This document shows positions 56,653-64,000 of a DNA stretch of 64,000 bases, one piece after another. Each line of letters opens with the position of its first letter. Positions within the stretch are counted from its first letter, which is position 1. Position numbers and translations under genes: made by a program. The DNA is from Phoronis australis (taxonomy: Eukaryota; Phoronida; Phoronidae), in the NCBI GenBank assembly GCA_002633005.1, contig NMRA01000120.1, positions 432,423-496,422 of the forward strand, written 5' to 3'. The notes beneath the pieces were generated by a model, which saw nothing but the letters and a program-made list of their open reading frames with translations, searched no databases and had not been told where the DNA came from.

Positions 56653-57426
56653 GAAAAAAAGATAATAAAAAGAAAAGTAAATAAAACATTCCCTAGAACA
56701 CTTGAAATTACAATTTAACTGGAATCCAGGAATCTTCACAGCAAAACTGCAGTATTGTCCATTGGAATAAGTTCTATTTACATTACGAGCTGTTCACTGT
56801 TGATGACGACATACTCCATCAGCAGTTAAACAAAATAGTTTAAGGTCAATATCAAATACTAGGAACAACACATGTAGCTGTATTAATTTGCAAACCATAC
56901 ACCAAGAATCTTTGCACAACTGAAAAGAAAATTAAGGCTTTGCTGAAACAACTTCCTGGTTCATAACCGTCTCTCAGTTACTTTCCATGATTACACTTGG
57001 CTTAATTTCTCCACAAAATACAATGCTAGGCATTGACCTGTAGAGAGTGGATAGCCAAATTTCTCAAAACCACTGCTCTCAACACCATTGCTTTAATTTG
57101 GTATACTGTTGTATACATTTGTTTTCTTACAATGACATAACTATCAAATTATAAAGAGCTTTTTTAATTTTCCCAGTTAGATGCAAACAGAAATCTAAAT
57201 ATACTAAGTCAGTTTGAAATCAAAACTGCAGCTCTGATGGTGGACAGCCTACGAAAAAGTCAATAGAAATACAAATAGTACATTAAATAATAACAATGTA
57301 CTGAATGTTCACAAGACTCGGTTGACGCATCTTCACAGAACAATATATTGCATATAAAAAACTTCCAATATGACACCTATTATGGAAAATGGAAAGATTT
57401 ATCAAATTTAGCGGTTGCGTGTTTTA
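56653..57426. other. Upstream of the tetraspan exon; no feature beyond a splice acceptor
   Basis: The minus-strand pyrimidine tract ending at about 56651 suggests intron. An upstream 5' UTR exon of the tetraspan gene is expected further right; not located. Confidence 0.4.
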
Positions 57427-57483
57427 AGATGTCTTAGTGTGGACTTCGCTTGACCTAAAAGTTGGGCCCACACTAAGACATCT
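57427..57483. repeat. Perfect short hairpin, 16-bp arms
   Basis: AGATGTCTTAGTGTGG (57427-57442) pairs exactly with CCACACTAAGACATCT (57468-57483), loop 25 bases. Confidence 0.9.
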
Positions 57484-57621
57484 CACAGTTCAAATGTCAT
57501 GACGACAGAGATGACACTAGCTGAAAATCAACACCCACCTATATATGAAGCCATGGCTTGACAAATAATAGTTGGAGACTCAAACTTAATGGTTAATGCC
57601 GCAAGAACTTTCCATCTAAAT

Positions 57622-57699
57622 ACAGGCGTCTTCAGCTTCTGATCATCCCCAATAATACATATAGTGTATTGGGGACGATCAGAAGCTGAGAATGCCTGT
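57622..57699. mobile_element. Minimal end-to-end copy of IR1, 78 bp
   Basis: Two 32-bp arms (ACAGGCGTCTTCAGCTTCTG... and its inverse) enclose 14 bases. The arms are the terminal repeats of the 1-kb element at 58094-59100. Confidence 0.85.
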
Positions 57700-57990
57700 G
57701 CTTCAACATAGGTAATTCTATTTCTGTGGACAATTTGAAAACAAACTTTTTATGGAACCGTTTTGTAAATAAAATTGACAGTGTAGACGACATAATTATG
57801 TACTGTAATATAGCAGTGGGCATCTGAGTATGAACTAATAGATTTGTCAGGAGGAAATGAAAATTGAGAGACCATTTTAGTGACATTCAGACAAACCACA
57901 TGCAGGTATTATGCTAGGTGCCATAACTCAGTGTTTGACGTTACTGGTTACTTTATTTCATTAATGGCAAAGTGAACCAGTTGAGCGGCA

Positions 57991-58092
57991 TCCACAGGCA
58001 TCTGAACTGGACTCAGAGACTGTAGCACTATCTACCACATCCACAGGCGTCTGACTTGGGCTCAGAGACGGTAGCGTTATCTACCACACACC
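57991..58092 (+). repeat. 49-bp tandem repeat, two copies
   Basis: TCCACAGGCATCTGAACTGG begins at 57991 and, as TCCACAGGCGTCTGACTTGG, at 58040; both run through GGTAGC / TGTAGC and ATCTACCAC. The next CCACAGGCGT at 58091 opens IR1. Confidence 0.85.
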
Positions 58093-58093
58093 A

Positions 58094-59100
58094 CAGGCGT
58101 CCTTGGCTTCTGATAGTCCTCATTACACTATATAATAATTACAAGGTATGACACTCCGGACTAGAAATTCCATGGGTGCTTCACTTCAGCCGTCCATAGC
58201 AAAAACAAAACTCAATAAATTTTCAAAAAACAGAGGTTCAACAAACCATGAGGAATTGTTCTTTCTCCCAATACCATTTTCAGTGTCCAGCTTCACCGAG
58301 TTCGCAACCAATTCGCAGTCAAAGCACAAAAATCTTCCGAAAAAGTCGCTGCACACCAGCATTATGCTACACGGAAATTGTCAGTTTGTCACGGAAGGTC
58401 ATGACATAAATAACTCCACTTAGCCTGACCTGATTTCGTAACCTTCTGTGGTGAACCGGCAATTGTCGTCGATTCGCAACTCATCGGATTATTCCGTACC
58501 CTACTCGACCTTGACCGCTTGAAGCATATTGCTAGTGTGCAGCGATTTTTTGAGATTTTTGTGCCTTGACCGCGAATTTGTTGCGAACTCGGTGGAGCAG
58601 GACACTGTAAATGGTATTGGCAGAAAGAACAATTCCTCATGGTTTGTTGAACCCGTTTTATGTAAATTTATAGAGTTGTAGTAAATGTCGACGTCAGTCT
58701 CAGCTGTGGCGTCTCTATGTTGTGATGTCCTTTTCGTTACAATGTTGGTCTTGGCCTGGTGCGACACCTGACGCCACAAGTGCCCAGCAGAGGTCACACT
58801 GTCATCACGTGACCAGTCACCTCTCAAGACCATGTGACAAGATCGTCTGGGCCTTCTGGAGTTTGTGGCCGTCCTGTGCAGACGTGATGTAAGTATACAC
58901 TCTAGACTTTGCTCTTCACCGTGTTCAATAGGCCGAACCTGTTTAACTGTAGCAGTAGCTACAGCCATAATAATTCAACAGAGTTTTGTGTTTGCTATGG
59001 ACGGCTGAAGTGAAGCACCCGTGGAATTTTTAGTCCGGAGTGTCATACCTTGTAGTATATATATAGTGTATTGGGGACGATCAGAAGCTGAGGACGCCTG
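58094..59100. mobile_element. Inverted-repeat element IR1, ~1.0 kb
   Basis: CAGGCGTCCTTGGCTTCTGA at the left is inverted at the right end (TCAGAAGCTGAGGACGCCTG). A second strongly conserved inverted pair lies inside (TACAAGGTATGACACTCCGG at 58140, its inverse ending at 59054), and the arms continue for about 240 bp through ACCATGAGGAATTGTTCTTT. The right arm carries about 300 bp of extra sequence near 58680-58970. A 155-codon minus frame at 58501-58968 crosses this and is not recognisable. Confidence 0.85.
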
Positions 59101-59149
59101 CGCCACACACCACAGGCGATGCACTGCCAACTGTCCTTACCTGCTACTA

Positions 59150-59172
59150 CTAGTACTAGTACTACTATTACG
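59150..59172 (+). repeat. CTA/GTA short microsatellite
   Basis: CTACTACTAGTACTAGTACTA, partly palindromic. Confidence 0.8.
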
Positions 59173-59896
59173 CCTATATACGCCTTACTAACTTGGTTGG
59201 TTAAGACGTCTTCGTTCCACGCTGATGTTGTCTTGTCTTCATTTAAATGAGCTAAGCATAGAGTCACCTAGTTGTGTTATAATGCGTCGGGGTTCTTCGC
59301 TAAGCTACTTTCGCTTCCCAGTCCCCTCTACCCCTGGTTCCAATCACTCAGTACCGTGCTTCGTTGTTTACGATTGGCAATCATGTGACTTTGTACCATT
59401 GCAATAGAACTATTATCTTTTTCGGCCAAAAATAGTAGTTAAGATATGTGCTGAATAATAAAGGAATCCGTGAATTTCATTGTCAAAAAATGCTATTAAT
59501 GAACTTACAATAGATTTTCTAAGTAGTTGAATTAACGTGCCTCGGTTGATGGTACTGTTTTATTACCCTTGAACAAATTGTTTTGGTAACATGGCGGACA
59601 ACAAGAGCGTAGTGTTCTAACTGAACATTTAGAATCGACGTTATTCAGCATACAATGGTCAGTATCCATCACGTTTTTTCTTTTAAGTGGAATAAACCAT
59701 TAAGAAGATCGTGGCTTCCAGTGAAGCCCATTCTTTCTCATGGATTCTTTTCAATTTGAAGTTGAACTTTTGTTTGACAACCGGTAAAACTGTCTGTTGA
59801 GTGCAGTGCAAGCAGACTTGTATCCCCGACATGTCGACCGTTCCGTAGACCAGCGTAGACGTAGAGACGGGACCGTAGGAAGAAGAAAGCAAAATT

Positions 59897-60568
59897 CGGA
59901 TTTTGGTTATTGTTTACAATCCGACTCCGTTAACGTACATGCTTGATACTACTATTTTCTGAATCCTCTAGTCATGGTGATTGCAAAAATGTATCATTTG
60001 TGCTGATTGGTCGATTATTAATCACAATTTCCAAGTTTTTCCAAAGTGTTCATTTGCAATGCGGATTTAGTGAGGCAGCTATTTTTGAAAGTGTGCTACC
60101 TGTCGGCAGGATTGATAACTAACGGTTAACCGCAAAATGTCAAGTGTTTTCGAGGACGTGTTTTCGAGGACGACATCTGTCCGCGAGAACACACTCTCGT
60201 GTTTTTTGTAATGAAGTTTTGAAGAAAGAATCCTTTATAAATGACCATTACTGTTTTTTACTCAGAGTTTCCCTCACATGCCATGCGGTATCTTCAACAT
60301 ACTAGCCAATTTTAGGGTCTTTTTAACATCGTTGTAATTATCAATCCTGCCGACAGGTGTCGCAGTTTTGTAATGGCGGTCACTTCAGATCGGCTGCCGC
60401 AAATGAACACCTCGTAAAAACGGTGAATGCATGAATAAAAAGAGCCTAATCGGTTCGAGTAATACATTTTTGGAATCACCATGATCACCCTGACGAGAGG
60501 ATTCAGAAAATATTAATATCAAGTATGTATGTTAATGGAGTCGGATTGTAAACAATAACCCGGATTTC
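59897..60568. mobile_element. Inverted-repeat element IR2, ~670 bp
   Basis: GGTTATTGTTTACAATCCGA (59905) is inverted at 60539-60558. Pairing continues inward (TTTTCTGAATCCTCT; GTGTTCATTTGC) to CCTGTCGGCAGGATTGATAA at about 60099 and its inverse at 60341. The loop holds a direct repeat of TTTTCGAGGACG. Confidence 0.88.
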
Positions 60569-60865
60569 AGATGGAAAATTCAGAACACAGATATTGTTAC
60601 AACAAGACTGTAATTCATTAGCCGCTGGTATTTTCTGAGTTCTCTTTTTATTGATTCCGACAGGACAGTGCATAAAATCTGCTCTTTTGGGTAAACATGG
60701 AATAAGCAGGCCCCACTTTATAGTGGCTTCCAGGAATCGATTTCATTGAATATCAGCCATTGCAGCCATCTTGAAGAGGGATCCATCAACTTTTTCCTAA
60801 ATTTTTCCAGAATCTGCATGAATTACCTTTTTACGGTGGTCTTCATTTTCATTGTGCTACAGAAT

Positions 60866-61045
60866 GATAGCTGGACACAAAAGTCACAATCATGCTGTTA
60901 GGACTATTAATGATAGTTGAACACAAAAGTCACAATTATGCTGTTAGGACTATTAACGATAGTTGGACACAAAAGTCACAGTCATGCTGTTAGGACTATT
61001 AACGATAGCTGGACACAAAAGTCGCAATCATGCTGTTAAGAAATA
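60866..61045 (+). repeat. 46-bp tandem repeat, 4 copies
   Basis: GATAGCTGGACACAAAAGTC starts at 60866, 60912, 60958 and 61004, each followed by CATGCTGTTAGGACTATTAA. The units differ by only a few bases. Confidence 0.95.
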
Positions 61046-61180
61046 CTGTATTCCCCAACAGAATATTTTATTGGTGACTTGCACCTGTGCTGATGTTGTT
61101 TTCTTGTTCGATTTTCCTGTACCAATATAAAATTAAATGTGCTATCCTGACCTTATCCCTTACCCCAAACTGAGGAGAGT

Positions 61181-62090
61181 GTAGGCAATGACCATCGCCT
61201 CTGTTGGCCCGAATTAGAGGCGATGCAGAGGCTATAGGTGCTCTGTACGCCGGAAGCTTTTCGGTGACTTATGCCTCGCACTGACTAAACCATCAAAGTC
61301 ACGTTGTTATAAATACATTTTGCGCATAGAGGAACACCTGAGGAGGTTGTCGATGTGTTTAATTCCTTCCAACTCGAACAAATACTCCCATTATCAAACT
61401 TTTTCTTCGAGCAGTCCCTATTTCAGTTCCCAAAATCGTGAACTCACCAAGTTTTACCGCGCTTGCTAGGTGATGTGACTTCATGACCTCAATCTTTAAA
61501 TAGGCCAAAGGTGAGCCATTGCAGTCTTGTCAGTCAAATGTTCATTTCCAAAATGCCACCACTTATACTTGTCTTTAATTGGCGTTACTTGAAACTGATT
61601 ATATTTCAATGAATTATTGTTTGTATTTGATAAAAATAAATGCTGTTGATATGACATTTAATAGTCTTTGTGCAAATATTTGACATTTTAATGTTTAACA
61701 ACACGGCAAATGCACGGCTGGTTCCTGGCAGCACGTACGCGAAGGGCGGGAACTTCAGCTTTCATAGTTCGCCGGTAGGTCCGCAACTTCTGACCTTCGG
61801 CCTGGTTAAAAAAATGAAAATGTTGATTTCACGATTTTGGGAACTGAAATAGGGACTGCTCGAAGAAAAAAGTTTCATAACGGGAGTATTTGTTCGAGTT
61901 GGAAGGAATTAAACACATCGACAACCTCCTAAGGTGTTCCTCTATGCGCAAAAGGTATTTATAACAATGTGACTTTGATGGTTTAGTCGGTGCGAGGCAT
62001 AATTCGCCGAAAAGCTTCCGGCGTACAGAGCGCCTATAGCCTCTGCATCACCTCTGGTTCGGACCAACAGAGGCGATGGTCATTGCCTAT
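61181..62090. mobile_element. Inverted-repeat element IR3, ~910 bp
   Basis: The left arm at 61181-61443 and right arm at 61828-62090 are inverted copies about 263 bp long (e.g. GCAATGACCATCGCCTCTGT at 61185 and its inverse ending at 62086; TCGAACAAATACTCCC; CCCAAAATCGTGAA). The 384-bp centre has no recognisable frame. Confidence 0.92.
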
Positions 62091-64000
62091 GGAGAGTGTA
62101 GTCCTAACCCAAAGACTAAGAGGCAAAAGCCCTAACCCTTAGATTGAAGACTAGATTGTTTGAAGTGGGCTGTAACAGTTACATTCAGTGAATAGCTAAG
62201 GAGTTTTGTACATATACACAAGCTGTTTTGACTTGCCACTCCATAGGGTTTGAATTATGTTGTGGCTTACTTGCATCTAGTTTGAAAACGTGTGTAATGA
62301 GTTTGCAGACATTGGTCTTTTCTTAAGCATTTTGGACATTTTGTACCAATTCAATGCACAACTTACCCACAGCACGGACATTTTGAATTTTTGAACATGT
62401 ATATGAATTTTGAAATTCCAGTAAGTTGAGTTTGAATTTTCTGCATGAGTATTTCTAGATGAATAAATCCTATGTGTCTGAACAACATGTAGAAAACACT
62501 CATTTAGTGCAGTATACATAAGGTAATTCTTCCCTCGTTTTGCTAAAAAATAATTTCCAAAGTACTTATTTTCCATTTTTCTAAAGCTGATTGGTTTACA
62601 CAAAGTAATGAAGGTGTTACCAAAAGTTGTGCTTGTGACATCTTCACAGTACAAACCATGGTAGTAATAGACTAAAAATTTTTCAATCCTTGTTTTTGTG
62701 GAGAAATTTGAAAACAGAATTGCATTAGGTGGCCAAATTTTGTGTTAGATAAGTGAAGAATTATCTCTTATCCAGTGTTTTTATCATGTGGATTTAAAAT
62801 TTCTAGCAATTTTGTTAAAGTTAAACATGAATGAGTATAAGTTAAATATGATGACAACTTGCAGTTTGTGTAATGTGGTGTAAAACATTCAGTGGACGGA
62901 TGACACTTTTCATGTGTTTTCTGGTCCAGACTTTCTAACATCATGTGGAAAATCCTAGTCATGGTCTAAACATTAATGATGTGAAACGAGGCTTGGTTTC
63001 CAGTCATTATGGTGTTTTCCTATTGCTCCCAACTTGATTCTATAGCCCAACAACAAGTTGGGAAGTTTACCCCTGTAGCCAATATCTTACACGACTGATT
63101 AACTCCATTCTGGCATTTATGGTTGGCGGGCCAGCTCTCTTTTCTTCGATAATTGCTCTATCTCCCATAAGATAGTATCTACCCTGACTGGGCTATGCTG
63201 TTAAAAATAAAAGTTAAGTTATAACATATTTGAAAATAAACCAATAGCATTTCCGAAATCTTCGTCAAATGGTGATCATGTTTAGTTTTTGAATCGCCAA
63301 AATCACCCAACTGCAACCGAAGTTACGACAATCTATTTTTTCCGAATACACCAATTCACTCTGAGTTTGACTGTGTTTACACATGGTCTGTAATAAGCCT
63401 GGTAGATAATTGGCCTGCTTGTAGTCATAACAGTCAAAAGAGTGTGCTTGGCAGTTACCAAAGAACCTAGATGTTATCACACCCTCAGAACCTACTAAGT
63501 CTGTTAAAGCCACTGAACGGGAAAACGCTGTCATGCATAACGATGCAATTCTAAAAAATCAGCTACGATTGATACGAATTGACCTAATTACAGTAGGATT
63601 GTAGAACTTCATCAAAATTGATGATTTTTTGACAGCTCAGTCTTTTTTAATTGCTAGTACCCTGAATAATCAGATTGGGAATAGAACTGAGGTGTGAGAC
63701 ATATAGTCGGTGGGCCAGATTTTGTAGGGCCTCTAGAAAATGGTTTTTGTGAGTACTTCAGGGGGGCAATTTTATTTTGGTGTTTTTTGATTCATTTATT
63801 AGAGTGTTTCCAAAATCTAAAAAGTTCCCACATATAAAGTTGCACATTTTTGAGAAATTTGAGTTTGAAGTTACCTAATAATCACCAAAGAGCTTAGTAA
63901 ACTTATATTTGTAAAAACAACAGTTTTGGTGACTTTTTTGTAAAACAAGTAATATGGTCCCATCAGTGCCATTGTATTGAACAATATTACACTCACATTA
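62091..64000. other. Right flank, no gene recognised
   Basis: A 125-codon minus frame at 62277-62654 has no known motif, and its DNA weakly resembles 38270-38500. Dispersed repeat R2 copy 2 is at 62667-62775. Nothing else stood out to the end. Confidence 0.55.
62667..62775 (+). repeat. Dispersed repeat R2, copy 2
   Basis: TAGTAATAGACTAAAAATTT, TTTGTGGAGAAATTTGAAAA, CAGAATT and GTGAAGAATTAT, as at 20684-20800 and in the same orientation. Confidence 0.65.

Noticed and set aside
57427-57483. microRNA precursor
   Set aside because: Arms are 16 bp with a large loop, shorter than a usual pre-miRNA stem, and it lies in a cluster of transposon-like palindromes.
58501-58968. 155-codon minus frame as a transposase
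   Set aside because: No catalytic or DNA-binding motif; it includes the IR1 arm and an insertion, so it looks accidental.
62277-62654. 125-codon minus frame as a gene
   Set aside because: No recognised domain, AT-driven composition and repeat-like similarity to 38.3 kb.

Overview
This is metazoan nuclear DNA. It is visibly AT-rich, the coding sequence is split by GT-AG introns, and most of the window is intron or intergenic sequence filled with old transposable-element debris. The protein types (a nuclear receptor with a DAF-12/HR96-like DNA-binding domain, a Nanos germline regulator, a four-helix membrane protein) and the repeats (Penelope-like fragments, tRNA-derived SINE, many short inverted-repeat elements) suggest a non-vertebrate animal, probably a marine invertebrate. 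I cannot name the species. Five single N bases (10891, 31948, 42386, 44786, 50760) show a draft assembly, and at least three of them sit where a repeat copy breaks off.

Layout. 1-4646: no gene recognised; an inverted-repeat element, a 1.56-kb TIR element and a degenerate minisatellite. 4647-18628 (+): a complete nuclear receptor coding region in six exons (469 residues), with introns holding a tandem triplication of an exon end, a Penelope-like GIY-YIG remnant, a divergent ~140-bp array, a duplicated block next to an N, and a THAP-like fragment. 18629-35960: possible 3' UTR, then a gene-poor tract with several families of short palindromic elements and one 1.4-kb TIR element. 35961-36948 (-): nanos, two coding exons, 205 residues. 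36949-55687: gene desert with foldback elements, a three-copy segmental duplication interrupted by a 2.36-kb transposon, a second Penelope-like fragment, and two copies of a tRNA-derived SINE inside a larger repeat. 55941-56636 (-): an intact 231-residue four-helix membrane protein with endosomal/lysosomal sorting motifs. 57.4-62.1 kb: a cluster of inverted-repeat elements. 62.1-64 kb: no gene recognised.

The genes look like independent neighbours, not a functional cluster. The receptor would be a nuclear ligand-responsive transcription factor, Nanos a cytoplasmic translational repressor and the tetraspan a vesicular membrane protein. I see no operon-like or defence-system arrangement. The most informative parts are the exon-edge duplications in the receptor gene, the filled/empty-site comparisons that date insertions relative to each other, and the inverted-repeat cluster after 57 kb.
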